Origin: Toxorhynchites rutilus septentrionalis | Taxonomy: Eukaryota > Arthropoda > Insecta > Diptera > Culicidae | DNA length: 64,000 nucleotides | Direction of reading: 5' to 3' | Assembly (NCBI RefSeq): GCF_029784135.1 | Contig: NC_073746.1 | Span: 257,710,994-257,774,993, forward strand | Part shown: piece by piece, positions 12,230 to 23,427 of the stretch | How positions within the stretch are numbered: position 1 is the stretch's first letter | Layout: each line of letters begins with the position of its first letter | The notes under the pieces: generated by a model | What the model saw: only the letters and a program-made list of their open reading frames with translations | The model's database searches: none | What the model was told of the DNA's origin: nothing | Made by a program: the position numbers and the translations under genes

Positions 12230-13472
12230 CACTCTGTCCAACTTCTATAAGACCAGGTGATGATCTTGTTCACCTGGGTGACGTCTTTAGAGAACTCCCA
12301 TTAAACTGACAGGAGCCAACATATCGAGTATCCCACTGACATTTTCCCTTTGTTTCACATGAATTGGGTGTCCCACTGACAGTTCTGCCTGAGATTTTGC
12401 TAACGATCCTAGCACCAATCAAACCACCCGACTGGTCTTGCTGCTTTGTGCCATTATAAATAAACAATGCTTCAACTTATATTCTAGTGTGTTGTTATTA
12501 GTGGCTACCATACACTGCATGATTTTCATATGTGTGTGTGTGAGCGCTGAGTGTAAACCGAAGGTTTTGTATATTTCTAGTGTCAAGTTTCTATAAGACC
12601 AGTTACATTTTTCCATTGTTTTAGTTGTTTTGATCAATAAATCCGGAAAATGCCGAAGAAAAAGTGCTCACGGAGAGAAAAGAAAGACAAATCGATGCAT
12701 TTCACCAATAAAATATTGGTATCAGAGAAATTTCTCGTCGGACTGGACGATCTCATCATGTAGTGCTCAATTATTTGACGAATGCTCAAGGATATGGTAG
12801 GAAGGAGAGAGCTCCACGTAAATCGAAGCTCTCTGACCGGGATAAGCGGGAAATAGCTAGAACAGATTCTAATACCTCAAAATCGCTTATGAAAGTAAAG
12901 CAATATTTCAATTTGAATGTTCGGTGACAATTCGTCAAAAAAGTTTTGGTACAAAGATCATCACATAAAGAGGGTTTAAAAGGCTAATGCTCCTCATCTT
13001 ACACCATCTCACATCGGAAGACGTCTGAGTTTTGCCAACGCTCAAATGAACCGACAGTGAGACATGGTATGTTGCGACAAAGAATTCTTCCAAAACAATA
13101 CATTTGCTATATACCATAACGAAAAGTTCTTCAATGTATAAATTATCTTCAGTGACGGAAGAAAGTTCAATTAGGATGATATTGATGGTTTCAACGGGTA
13201 CTGATGTGATTTACGGAAAAATGAACAGTATTTTCCAACCATGAATTTTGGTGGAGGCTCGTGCATGGTTTGGGCGGGATACTGTGCAACCGGAAAGCTC
13301 GAGATAGCTTTCTTATCATTCAAGGATTACATACATTGAAGCGCCCCTAATCATAAAACATTCTGTGAAGGTGCTTGGAAGTTACATTTCACAATCGTCA
13401 CAAAAAAATTCACATTTCAGCAAAACAATGCGACTATTCATAGCAGCAAGAAAACTAAGCAATAGATTAAGG

Positions 13473-14189
13473 CAGTGTCTTAGAATATCAACAAATATTC
13501 ACGAGAATCGAATATGATTTTGTTCCTGTGTAAATGACTTTTTTTTAGCTTGAAACACACTGCCCTCATTATATTGATGACAATAACAAACGAGTTCATT
13601 TTGTTCATATCGCTGTAGCATGAGCAAATTTGCTATAATGAATGAATGCGACATTGAGTGGGGTTCATAACTTCGCTGTTATTTATACTTTTAATATCAA
13701 AAGCAACAAATTGATATTCATCACATCCGAAACGATATTCGTTCTGGCAGTGAATTGAAGTTCAAAATAAATTTTATTTGGCGAGACGGTAGCAACGGCA
13801 TATGCAGAATGGATACAACGAGTGGTTTTAGCTACCGTCAAGTCATTTGCGACATCGGGAATTTCATAAGGTATTTCCGATTACGGCATCCCGCAACTGC
13901 AAAACCCAATCGCACACAGCAGCCTCAGGTTAGAAGTTAACAACAGCTGATATTCATTTGGCTGAAATGAAATTCAGTTCTGACGTTTCCGATAATCAAG
14001 ATGAAACGGACACTGGGTGGAAAAAATAAACATCAAAACATATTGAAGTACAAAAGTTCATTTGCTCATATTCAATGGTTGCCTGGATCTCTCATTTTAA
14101 TTTTCGTTTGGAATATATAGGTTTTCGATGCAACCTAGCCCGAAAATCTGTGCATTTGATCTTAGCGAAGATGATTTTTTCCAACACTG
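13473..14189 (+). mobile_element. hAT-derived element inserted in the Tc1 transposase
   Basis: The 717-bp insert starts CAGTGTCTTAG and ends, inverted, CAGTGTTGGAA. It is flanked by the perfect 8-bp duplication GATTAAGG (13465-13472 and 14190-14197). An 8-bp duplication with CAGTGT termini is the hAT hallmark. Removing the insert and one duplication joins the two halves of the Tc1 transposase in frame (KTKQ.IKDKN). A BED-finger remnant inside supports hAT origin. Confidence 0.8.
13755..13940 (+). pseudogene. BED-type zinc-finger remnant of a hAT transposase
   Basis: The 61-codon frame reads FIWRDGSNGICRMD, then GNFIRYFRLRHPA. The spacing of Trp, a single Cys and the RxxHP block matches the BED zinc finger at the N-terminus of hAT transposases, although the second Cys is missing. 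The rest of the transposase is gone, so this is a deletion derivative. Confidence 0.5.
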
Positions 14190-14705
14190 GATTAAGGACA
14201 AAAACTTAATTTTTTGGGCTGGTCGGCTCACTCTCAAGATTTAAATCCTGTTGAAAATCTCAGGAGGATCCTTGTACGCAGAATTTACACTGAGGGAAAA
14301 CGGTACACCACGATTGAAGTGCTCAAGGTCGCAATTTCGGAAACATGGAAAAATATCGAGAAATTCGTTCGGCAACATTTGGTAAATATTATTCCAACAC
14401 GAATTTTCCAGGTTATTAGCCGAAATGGCAAGGTTGCCAATGATTGACATGTAAATCAGCCGATCGTTTTGAATTTCCCATTGATAATCCTTATGAATTT
14501 TTAAGTGGTCTTATAGAAACTGGACAGCTTAAATTATCATATTTAAGCACAATTAATAAACAAACTACTATTTTGAACGAAATTGACGTTAAATATACTT
14601 TATTCTAAGCATTCACCAATGTATGAATGTATCTTGTTGAAATTCTAACTTTTTGTTTTGAAACGAAATAGAGTCAGGGTGGTCTTATAGAAGTTCGACA
14701 GAGTG

Positions 14706-16022
14706 TATCTAGAGCGACACTGAAACTTTGACCTTATTGAAAATGAAAGTAGCATTTCAGTATCTCTTACAAAATTTACATCTCCAACGCTCTCAAAACA
14801 GTATCTCCAAAGAAATAATCCATCGCTGTCATCCAGTCGCTAGCTGGAAACAACATCAATGTTTGCGAGTAATGCAAAAATACAAAAGTATGCTTAACCG
14901 AAATGGTATCACAGTGTGTGTTGGATCGATAACACGAAAGTGGAGCATGGTTCACCGATTTGAAACGTGCCTTCGGTCGTCCACAACGAAAATTCTTTTG
15001 GAAAAACAGTTCTGAAAAGGAAACTGATTAATAAACTCCTTCTGCTTGGTGAACGGTGGAATTGAACACGTTGCGACAGGAAGCATCAGCACACTCGTGT
15101 TCATGTTGTGACAGGAAGATTGAAATTTGGTAGCTGCTGCTGACGATGTTTTTGCTGATGCCGATGTGGTTGCTACTACTGTAGTTGTTTCTGTTGATAT
15201 TACTGCTTCACTATCCACTCCTATTGCTGATGTTGGATTCGATTACCGTGCTTCTTTTTTGGTTTTTACTTTTGGTTGATACGGTTGATAACTGCTTTTA
15301 GGTTAGAATATGACGGGGGGCTAATTTTATCCATACTGGTTGACAGAGAAATCACACTGGGGTCGAGCTTTCGACGCAATGTCTCGCTTCTTTCCAGGAA
15401 TATTCATCCTATTTTCATAATTCCCTTGGCAACTTATAAGGAGGATCCTGCTCAGGTCTTCAAAATCTCCGACTTTCGCGCCAGAGGACAAAGGTCCTCT
15501 GTCGGGATTCAAATTTAGTATCAACAGTATCCACCTTCAATTGACTTTAAACTAACTTACCAAAAACTGATCCGGAGTTTCCTATTTTAGGGAATCCAAC
15601 CAAACCAACCAATATATTAAAAAACAACTAAAGAAATTAAATAAAAATTCAAACTATTCCAGAAACTTTCTTCAAATCGTCTATTTTTCCAAACTAAACC
15701 TAGCTCCTAACGATGACGTCAAACTTATACCCCTACTCTATCCTACTCGCATAATCGTTTCCCCACTATGGAGGGATTTATATGCTCACAGTTTTGTTTG
15801 AGGGGACTCACGAATCGATGACGTCGCAGCAACGGTGATGGAACGGACTTTTCCCTTAACTGAGGCAACCACGGTGGAGTATTGCCGGTTGTAGTGTCCG
15901 GCAGCCGTGGGACCGAACTTCCTCACCGATGACCAACGCACTCCAGAATGGCCTATAGTAGTACGCAACTACGAGGCGATAGGCCACTCCGGGGGGTTCG
16001 ACCGATGCACCGAATGCATCCA
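14706..16022. other. Unassigned DNA, some parts with coding-like texture
   Basis: A minus-strand frame (15218-14952) is rich in Thr, Ser and Ala (STETTTVVATTSASAK), reflecting a trinucleotide-like GCT/ACT composition. Another minus-strand frame (15524-15327) is open. The 15780-15990 stretch is GC-richer. I recognise no protein family, so these may be retroelement leftovers or unidentified exons. Confidence 0.3.
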
Positions 16023-16207
16023 TGGTAGGCTATGATTTCCAGTTAGTTTCCTAGGTTTGTTTTATATAAGTTTCTTAGCAACAATGGTTACTATACATGA
16101 TGTAAATAACAATTGCATAACAACCACTAGGATATAAAAAAACCGTTGTCAAAAGGTTAATCATTAATATTGCTAAATAAAGCCACCAGTGTATAACGTA
16201 ATTATCA
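16023..16207 (+). repeat. Candidate copia-type 5' LTR
   Basis: The stretch between a TG near 16023 and a CA at 16206-16207 contains a TATA-like box (TTTATATAAG, about 16059) and a polyadenylation-type AATAAA (about 16175). The primer site follows immediately. The left edge is a guess because no second LTR is present to compare. Confidence 0.45.
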
Positions 16208-16208
16208 A

Positions 16209-16225
16209 CAGGTTATGGGCCCAGT
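16209..16225 (+). other. Retrotransposon primer-binding site (copia type)
   Basis: CAGGTTATGGGCCCAGT follows the presumed LTR end. It is complementary to an internal part of initiator tRNA-Met, the unusual primer choice known for Drosophila copia, rather than to a tRNA 3' end. Confidence 0.65.
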
Positions 16226-16272
16226 CACACGATACCTGGGAGTAAAGTGAAAAGTGCAACAGTCGTTCCAGA

Positions 16273-16653
16273 ATGTCCAGTGCGAGGAAAGCAGGAATCG
16301 TGCAGTTTGCCGGTGAAGGCTACGATACGTGGAAATTCCGAGTGGAAACTCAGCTTTCAGCGCACGATGTAAAAGAAGCCATCACGAATGATCCCCCTGA
16401 GAAACAGGAAGCGAAAGTGGCGTTTCTGGAGAAGGACGAAAAAGCAAAAGCACTTCTGGTAGCGTATATTGCGGACAGCCATTTGGAGTATATTCGCGAC
16501 AAGACGACAGCAAGAGAGAAGTGGCCGTCATTGGAAAATACCTTTGCGAAGAAAGGTTTAGCTGCCCAGACGTACATCCGGCGGTCGATGGCTTTGTTGC
16601 GAATGGAGGAGGAAACGTCTCTGGCTGATCATTTCGATTGGAAAAAAATCTAA
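16273..16653 (+). pseudogene. Ty1/copia-type gag fragment
   Basis: The 126-codon frame begins MSSARKAGIVQFAGEGYDTW and continues KFRVETQL, ITNDPPE, EKDEKAKALLVAYIADSHLE, TAREKWPSLENTFAKKGLAA and MEEETSLADH. This is the order expected of the N-terminal copia Gag domain (YDTWKFR..., the AKALL/SDS block, TAxExW, KGL, MEExxSxADH). It ends early at a TAA after the ADHFD block, where intact Gag continues. About 100 bp later a DD37E transposon is inserted, and no protease, integrase or reverse transcriptase is found beyond it. It lies 48 bp downstream of the primer site, as expected of a retrotransposon leader. The element is a dead 5' fragment. Confidence 0.7.
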
Positions 16654-16749
16654 TTCGAGTGCTGCAAACGGCTCTGATGGAATAGTGTTGGCGGCCAAGT
16701 TCCGAAACAAACGTGGTGAAAAATCAGTTAAATTCCCCGGTAAATGCTA

Positions 16750-18032
16750 AAGGGTGTGTCACATCAAATTGCATCACGGAAAAAACGCTGTAGAAATTCG
16801 ACCAGTAGACCGATCCTTTTGAATTGTAGACAGTAAAATAAAAACTATTAAACAACTTTTGGCATTTTCTTTTTATTCATACTTCGAGCCCAAGCCCGTA
16901 TGCTCGCACCTTCCTCTTTACCCCGTCCATAAGGTTCTGTACAACGTTAGGTTGTAGTTTTTTTTGAACAGAAATCCATTTTCTCTTGAAGTCCGCCTCC
17001 GATTTGACAACTTTTGGGTTCTTCCGGAGGGCCTGCTTCATAATCGCCCAATATTTCTCTATTGGGCGAAGCTCCGGCGCGTTGGGCGGGTTCATTTCCT
17101 TTGGCACGAAGGTGACCCCGTTGGCTTCGTACCACTCCAACACGTCCTTTGAATAGTGGCACGAAGCGAGATCCGGCCAGAAGATAGTCGGGCCCTCGTG
17201 CTGCTTCAATAGTGGTAGTAAGCGCTTCTGTAGGCACTCCTTAAGGTAAACCTGCCCGTTTACCGTGCCGGTCATCACGAAGGGGGCGCTCCGCTTTCCG
17301 CAAGAGCAGATCGCTTGCCACACCATGTACTTTTTGGCAAACTTGAATAGTTTCTGCTTGCGAATCTCCTCCGGAACGCTGAATTTGTCCTCTGCGGAGA
17401 AGAACAACAGGCCCGGCAGCTGACGAAAGTCCGCTTTGACGTAGGTTTCGTCGTCCATTACCAGGCAATGCGGCTTCGTCAGCATTTCGGTGTACAGCTT
17501 CCGGGCGTCTTCCCCATCATGTTTTGCCTTTCGACGCCTTCTGAACCTTGTATGTGCGCAGGCCCTCCCGCTACTTGGTCCGCTGGACGAATGAACTTGA
17601 CAAATTCAGCTTATTGGCGACATCCCGCACCGAACTTCTCGGATCACGTCTAAACTGCTTAACAAAGCGCTTGTGATCTTTTTCACTGACGGAGCATCCA
17701 TTTTTGCCGTTTTTCACCTTCCGGTCGATGGTTAGGTTCTCGAAGTATCGTTTTAGTACTCTGCTGACCGTGGATTGGACGATTCCCAGCATCTTACCGA
17801 TGTCCCGATGTGACAACTCCGGATTCTCGAAATGAGTGTGCAGGATTAATTCACGACGCTCTTTTTCGTTCGACGACATTTTTCCAAATTTACGAAAAAT
17901 TGACAGTGAAGCATGACCAACGTGATCTATACACTCTTATCTGATTATAAGCAAAAGCTGAAGATATAATTCCTAAAAATTAAATTTCTACAGCGTTTTT
18001 TTCCGTGATGCAATTTGATGTGACACACTCTT
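16750..18032 (-). mobile_element. DD37E (ITmD37E) transposon, copy 1
   Basis: TIRs of about 45 bp share GTGTGTCACATCAAATTGCA and then ATCACGGAAAAAA. Each end is flanked by TA (16748-16749 and 18033-18034), giving a 1283-bp element. Only one or two mismatches separate the ends. The transposase lies on the minus strand. Confidence 0.85.
16877..17879 (-). pseudogene. ITmD37E transposase, one stop and one frameshift
   Basis: The start is MSSNEKERRELILHTHFENP at 17879. A helix-turn-helix segment (LSHRDIGKMLGIVQSTVSRV) and a second one (DPRSSVRDVANKLNLSSSFV) form the bipartite DNA-binding domain. A TAG follows QRTK (about 17571), and a one-base shift lies between 17550 and 17510. The catalytic part then reads MDDETYVKAD, WPDLASCH and LRPIEKYWA and ends at 16877. 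Counting from the Asp of WPDL to the Glu of PIE leaves 37 residues between, the DD37E signature of the mosquito ITmD37E group. All three catalytic residues are intact. Only the stop and the frameshift prevent a full-length product of about 335 residues, so the copy is young. Confidence 0.8.
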
Positions 18033-18047
18033 TACTTTTGTGCAATA

Positions 18048-18250
18048 GACGAACTTAATGCCAACTCGACTGGACATTGGCAGCACCATCTCAGATTTCA
18101 GTTAAATGTTTTGGGTGCAAAGACATTGGTCTTTAAGTAACTTTGCATAGGTGAAATCTCAAAAAAATATTAGGCTACTTTTTAAAAAGGGGCTAATTTT
18201 TTTTTCCTTAAATTTTTACAAGAATTTCTAACTCAAAAACTATAAGAGCC
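18048..18250 (+). repeat. Dispersed repeat GCCAACTCGACTGG, copy 1
   Basis: The text GCCAACTCGACTGGACATTG, then CAGCACCATCTCAGAT, then TTGGGTGCAAAGACAT recurs at 58628-58820 (same strand), 35140-35262 and 59540-59660 (opposite strand), with about 15-25 percent divergence by eye. It is non-coding. Confidence 0.6.
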
Positions 18251-19439
18251 CTGCACACTGCAGATTTTTAATCGGCCAAGTTTGGTTGTCCTGCTAATGC
18301 TAAACCCGACCCAACTGAAACAGTGTAATGTACGCATATGCATATCTCTCGGTACTGATCAAGTCGACCGACCAAACTATCGACCAACGAAAAGTCTGCA
18401 TTCTGCGGGAGCGGTAAGGCCATAATTTTTGTAGTCAAAGGATGTAAAACATTAAAAAAAAAATCATTTTTCTCAAAATCGCATTATTTTTTAAATACTC
18501 GAAAAAAAAAATACATGAACAGTTATATGACTTATATGTTATTATGATAATTATATAGCTATATGAATTTGGAACAAGAGTTTTCGGAAAAAAAAAACAT
18601 CAATAACTTTGAGTAAGATGAAGATATTGACAAGTTCTGCATTTCAAAATGTTTGGTTTGAGAAGCTCTGATCTAATTTGATTAGTCTAGAAATCGTTGA
18701 AAGACTGTTTTGACGTAGAATTCCAAATATAAAAGTAGGAGAAGAAAATAATTTTTTCATGGTCTTTTATAATTGAAATCCTACATCACAACTGTCCTCT
18801 GACAGCTTTTAGAGCTTATCAAGACAAACATTTTACAATGCAGAACCTTTCAATAGTTTAATCATACTCAAATTTATTGATGTGTTTTCCAAAAACAAAT
18901 GATTTCAAATTTAGTTTACTTAAAACCAAAAAAAAAAAATATTTTTTAAACTTTCACCTTATGTAAAGTCATATGTACCCTTTAAAATGTCGCTAATGCC
19001 CATTTTGTATGTTTTCTCTAGAAAGCAACGACAATCAAATGAGAAGGGAAAAAACATTAATAACTTTGAGTAGGATCATGATATTGACAAATTGCAGTTT
19101 CAGCAGCTTTGAAAGTCGTCAGAAGACAGTTTACATGTATAATTCAAAATATGAAAGTAAGAGCAAAAAATGGTTTTTTTTTATGGTGACTCTAATTTTC
19201 ATGGTGAAATTTATTTCACAAAGTTGCTTAAAATAACTGACTACAACATTTTCGAACTATGATTCCATGATTTCATCGAAAATTTTGATTACCGAATTTT
19301 TGACAACATTAAAGTAAGCGATCTATCATATGTAACAACTTTAAAGTTGATAGCTGATAGTTGATAGTTTTGGAATATTTTACTAACATATTTTCATATT
19401 TTTTTTTTGCGAACTAAGCCAATAGCAAACACAATTAAA
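18251..19439. other. AT-rich DNA with a diverged tandem duplication
   Basis: The stretch 18595-18800 and the stretch 19040-19250 are diverged direct copies about 445 bp apart (AATAACTTTGAGTA, GATATTGACAA, TTCAAAATATGAAAGTA). No gene is recognised. Confidence 0.4.
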
Positions 19440-20105
19440 CTCGATCGAGCTGATCGAACGGCTGAAAAAATGACTAAACGTATCAATATGGAACGTTCAC
19501 ACAGGTTTTGGGGATATACAGGTTAAAAATTTGCCTGCAAATATTTGAATTTACTGCAATATTTGCAAGATTACAGAAAGTTTTGTAAAACACTTCAAAA
19601 AGCCTGTTTTGGGGAATTTTTAAAAATTGATGCAACAAATTTCAATAATGTTTTTTTTTTCGTCAAAGCAATAAATTAGCCTTTTAAAACATGGTTGGAG
19701 TTTTCATTGAGTTATTCATCATCAAATACGAAGGGGAAATTTTTTCATCCAAACAAAAATATCACTGTATTGAAAGATCCCACAGGAGCGTTATGGAGAT
19801 CAAACAAAAGCTGATTGATACGGTTAATTATATTTGCTATTGACTTAGTTGGCAAAACATTATGTTAGTCTACAAAAAGTTTGAAAACACAGAACGAAAT
19901 CGATTTCTCATTTCTTCCCGACCTTTTTTCCCCATTACATCTACACACGCTATGACAAAAATATGTTCGTAAAATAATCCAAAACATGAAAGTTTTAGCT
20001 TCAAAATGATGTACATTTTATCTTCATACGTTGATTTTTCACGACGTTACAGCATTTCAGGAATAACCTTTTCGATTTCGCCCTCTGTTTCTCCAATTTT
20101 TTTAT
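19440..20105 (+). repeat. Inverted repeat pair of about 670 bp, left copy
   Basis: It matches the reverse complement of 23428-24100 across its length: TATCAATATGGAACGTTCAC, TTGCCTGCAAATATT, TTATTCATCATCAAA, AAAGCTGATTGAT, TTAGCTTCAAAATGATGT. Many substitutions indicate an old event. It is probably two copies of one dispersed element in opposite orientation. Confidence 0.6.
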
Positions 20106-20989
20106 ATATATTGTCACTTATATTTTTTTTTGCTGCACTAAGAATATTAATTTGCTTAATCAAAGGTTTCTAAGGGCATCTGCAATTTTAGGACTGCTTA
20201 ATGTGTAAGTGTATTAATGTTGGGGTAATTTTATATTTAAAAAAACGCAAAACCTACAGAAAATTATGTTTTAATTTGTTCAAAATCCAACAAGTTGGTA
20301 AGTTTTTCACAAGAAACGGTCTATTTAGAAACTACTGCGTTAGATAATGCAGTTTTTTATAAAATAAATTTTATATACGATGAAAAAGTGCACTGTGATC
20401 ACGCGTATTCTAGAGCTTGCCACTCAGAATGCATTCAAGGCGTGTTATTTGGCATAGAAATCTCAACTAAGTACTAATAAAAATGACGCAAGTAATACTA
20501 CGTTAAGACGACGAAGTTCCTCTAGGAACGTTAGTGCCATTGAAGAAGAAGAAGGCGATGAAAAAGTTCGAATTTCTTGTTTAAAAATATTTACAATTCT
20601 GAGCTATGTTTCAGCTGAAACAAAGTATACGGAATCAAAGATGCAAAGGTACAAAGATAAATATGTTTTCTTCTTTTTGTAAGAATTATGTTTTACCGAA
20701 GTTTTAAGTGGCCCACAGACGTTCAATGTTATTGAGCAATGTGGGTTGCCCAATATTTTGACGGTGACCCCCTAGAAGATTGTACCGTGTGGAGGCGATA
20801 TTGAAGGTTGTGCAAAATGTTGTACAATCACGAGCCCAGACGTACAACCACATTGTGCAAACAGTCCCTGCCGGAATTTCATGAAGTCAACATGTTGAGT
20901 GAAAATTTGTGCTGTGTGATAATTGCCGTGGCCGCTAGTCGTAAAAAAGGAAAGAAAATACCTCTCTAATTTAGAATACATTATTTAAA
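20106..20989. other. Unassigned AT-rich DNA
   Basis: No gene is recognised. The block near 20708-20735 (CCCACAGACGTTCAATGTTA) has an inverted relative near 24243-24285, suggesting another small dispersed element whose ends I cannot place. Confidence 0.35.
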
Positions 20990-21125
20990 AACCTCAGCTT
21001 TTAAGAAAAAAAATATAGCGTCCTCTAGTACAAAGTCATGTAAACAGTAAAAATCAAATACAATCAATAATTACAAAAACAAAATCCAATTCCTTTGCAA
21101 GTGTAGGGGAGCCGTGGGTAAGACG

Positions 21126-21168
21126 GACAGTGGGGGTAATGGGGGTAGTGGGGACAGTGGGGGTTGAT
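21126..21168 (+). other. G-run cluster with G-quadruplex potential
   Basis: Four runs of four or five G are separated by three to five bases (CAGTGGGGGTAATGGGGGTA, then GTGGGGACAGTGGGGGTT). This satisfies the usual G-quadruplex pattern and lies just inside the left terminus of the MITE. Confidence 0.6.
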
Positions 21169-21604
21169 TTGTATAGTTGCATTATGACTTTCAAATTTCT
21201 GTTGATGGGAATCCCTTCTACATGATATTCTAGATTATTTACCATCCTATAACAATGAATAGTGAAATAGGGAAACAAAAACCGAAAATCAAAAACAATT
21301 CCGCGTGTGAATGTAATTTTTGCGGCTCCGACATTAAGCATTTTGAGTTATTTAATTGCAAAATTGAATTCGCCGATGGTTATATTTAGGGTTGTGAGTT
21401 GATAGGGAAGCGATATTAGTTACGTACGGAAAAGTAAATTCTTTCGTAAGTGATAAATATAAATTATTGAAATAATTGCTCTGGTGGGGTTGAAATGGTC
21501 AGTCACATCCAATGCATGATAGAAAGTGAAGGGAATAATATTGAACTCTTTTTTATATTGCTTTCTCTTTTTGTTCTATTTCAGTTACTGGACGCACGAA
21601 CACT

Positions 21605-21623
21605 GAGAGAGAGAGAGAGAGAG
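21605..21623 (+). repeat. GA microsatellite
   Basis: A short run of GA repeats, about nine and a half units. Confidence 0.9.
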
Positions 21624-22174
21624 CGAAATTATTCCTCTCGCGAGCGGTAAACTTCTACGCTTCGTATATTATTGACCTGTCCATATTCCCCCACTACATG
21701 TCCATTATACCCGCATCGATAAAAATGTTCTGCTTTTCGGCTTGTTTCAATTTCAGTAAAAAACATGAAAAACACATTTCAGTATATTGAACTGTAAAAA
21801 ACTGCTTTTAAGTTTTGGAAAACATGAGTTTCCAAAGATACAATAGAAGTTTTTCTTAACATGTCCGTCTTACCCCAATCTCCCCAAATATTTTTTTTTC
21901 GACTAGCTAATTAGCTTCATTTTGATATATCGATCATCTGAATCGGTCCAGTAGTTCAAAAGTTATGAATTTTTGAAAAAAAGTCATTTTTGGAAAAAAA
22001 AAAAAAAAAAAAGAGAGAGGAAAAAGTTGATTTTTTGGACCACCCTAAAATGGAAATGGGCACCCTAATAAAAAATAGAAAAGTACGGGCCTAATATGTT
22101 GCTATAAACAAACAAATGGTAGTTTTGGCGAAAATCCGAGAACTACTATATCGGTTTGGCATGGAATGTCTGTT

Positions 22175-23427
22175 ATAATATGATCATTCAAAATATCATG
22201 GATGTAGTAAGGAAAAGAAAAAGTTGGGGTAGAAGTGTTGAGATTGTTGCAAAGAATACAAAATAAATGATAAGCCTTTGAACTTGCTTGGATAGTTCAT
22301 TGACTCATTGTATTCTCAAAATATGTCTCATTATCATCTTCATATGTTACAATATTATAGAAGAATAGATTTAATAAAACTTTTTTGGCAAATGATTATT
22401 TAATTCGGTTAAAAAAAATTCATTAGAAACGAGTACCAATGAAAATGGGCATCTTAAATTCTACGAGTGGGACTTATTTACTATTGTCACAAAGTCGCCA
22501 AGGTTTGAGTTTTCCGAAAACCGTGAAATCACCCAAGTGCATGGAATGGAGTTTAAAAAAAATGATGCCAAATGTCTTCAAATTGCATGAAACGTAGAGA
22601 TCTACTGTCATCTCGATTTTTGTTGTCATCTGAATCCCAAAATTTGATTTTTGATAATATCCCTTGGGTTATTTAACGGTTTTAAAAAAACTGAATCAGC
22701 ATTCTACATGACTTGACAATTGAACCAGCCTGTACCTCGTCCCATGCCTCAGCCACCCAAAACATAGCATCCCTAATGTTGATTCACTTCACCATGTCAT
22801 AGAACACTCCTTGGCATCCAAGAAGCTCACGCATAAGCTTTTGATTGAAGACGGTCTAGACCATTTGAATAATATTTTGGTCCATGAGCTGTAACAAGGC
22901 GATGAATATTTTTTTTCGGTTTTCAAAACATTACCCCTCCCCATAGGGGCGCCAGACAATTTGTAGCTACAATACTGCAATTTACGAAAAAATAAGTGCG
23001 AATCATAATTATTTTACGTTTACCAAGAGATTTCCTTACAATTTTTTTTATAATTCGATTATCCGGAGTGAAAAAAAAATCAACATTCCGGATAATCGAG
23101 TCCGACCTGTATTTTAAAACTTTCTCAAAAACTCACCATTATAATAGAAAATTATTATCAGACACAATTTCAGTTTAATATTATTTCACAATCTGCGAGA
23201 AAACGTATTACTCTATTACATAGAATACATATTCGGCACGAAAAAGTAAATTTTCATTCATAATTTTTATTTTAAAAGTGTGTTTATTCCATTCTCAAAA
23301 TCCTATATAACATTCCTTTTCCAAATGGTGCAACACAAAGTCAATGCCGTCAACGCAGATAGGAAAGACGAAACGCTTGCAGCGTAAAACTTAATGAATA
23401 TAGTGAACATGTAATAAAGTATCAAAT
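22175..23427. other. Unassigned DNA with a pogo-like end at 23109
   Basis: No gene is recognised. The stretch 23045-23109 ends CGAGTCCGACCTG before TA, as in the 7044-7257 MITE. It contains a short internal hairpin: ATTCGATTATCCGGA faces TCCGGATAATCGAGT. Confidence 0.4.

Larger units (their letters stand above)
12650..14447 (+). pseudogene. Tc1-type transposase pseudogene
   Basis: The candidate start is MPKKKCSRREKK at 12650. A frameshift follows, then a well-preserved DNA-binding segment, IREISRRTGRSHHVVLNYL, and LSDRDKREIAR. The catalytic core is recognisable as FSDGRKFN, NFGGGSCMVWAGYCATGK and FQQNNATIHSS. The C-terminal part resumes after the hAT insertion as GWSAHSQDLNPVENLRRILV and ends at 14447. 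Several in-frame stops (for example near 13057 and 13142) and substitution of the second catalytic Asp by Asn (QQNN, where active members have a D) show it is dead. The family is clear from the order of motifs; the exact subfamily is not. Confidence 0.75.
12230..14705 (+). mobile_element. Tc1-like transposon, decayed, with IR/DR ends
   Basis: The outer TIRs read CACTCTGTCCAACTTCTATA at 12230 and, inverted, CACTCTGTCGAACTTCTATA at 14705, each flanked by TA (12228-12229, 14706-14707). A second inner copy of the TTTCTATAAGACCAGT block lies near 12587-12606 and its complement near 14508-14528. This is the inverted-repeat/direct-repeat arrangement known from several Tc1 families. The total length is 2476 bp. 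Subtracting the hAT insertion and one 8-bp duplication leaves about 1.75 kb, normal for this group. Confidence 0.8.
21106..21885. mobile_element. MITE with GGGGTAAGACGGAC termini
   Basis: The left end GGGGAGCCGTGGGTAAGACG and the inverted right end GGGGAGATTGGGGTAAGACG form an imperfect TIR of about 24 bp. The flanking text (GCAAGTGTA on the left, AAATATTTTT on the right) rejoins the host repeat, as seen in uninterrupted copies near 34605 and 42350. The inside is non-coding. Confidence 0.6.
20990..22174. mobile_element. TA-flanked repeat family, copy 2 (left end missing)
   Basis: It shares with 42075-43453 the blocks AACCTCAGCTTT, AATACAATCAATAATTAC, TTGATATATCGATCATCTGA and GTCCAGTAGTTCAAAAGTTA. 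The right end reads GGTTTGGCATGGAATGTCTG. Its middle is interrupted by a 780-bp insertion (21106-21885). Confidence 0.55.
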
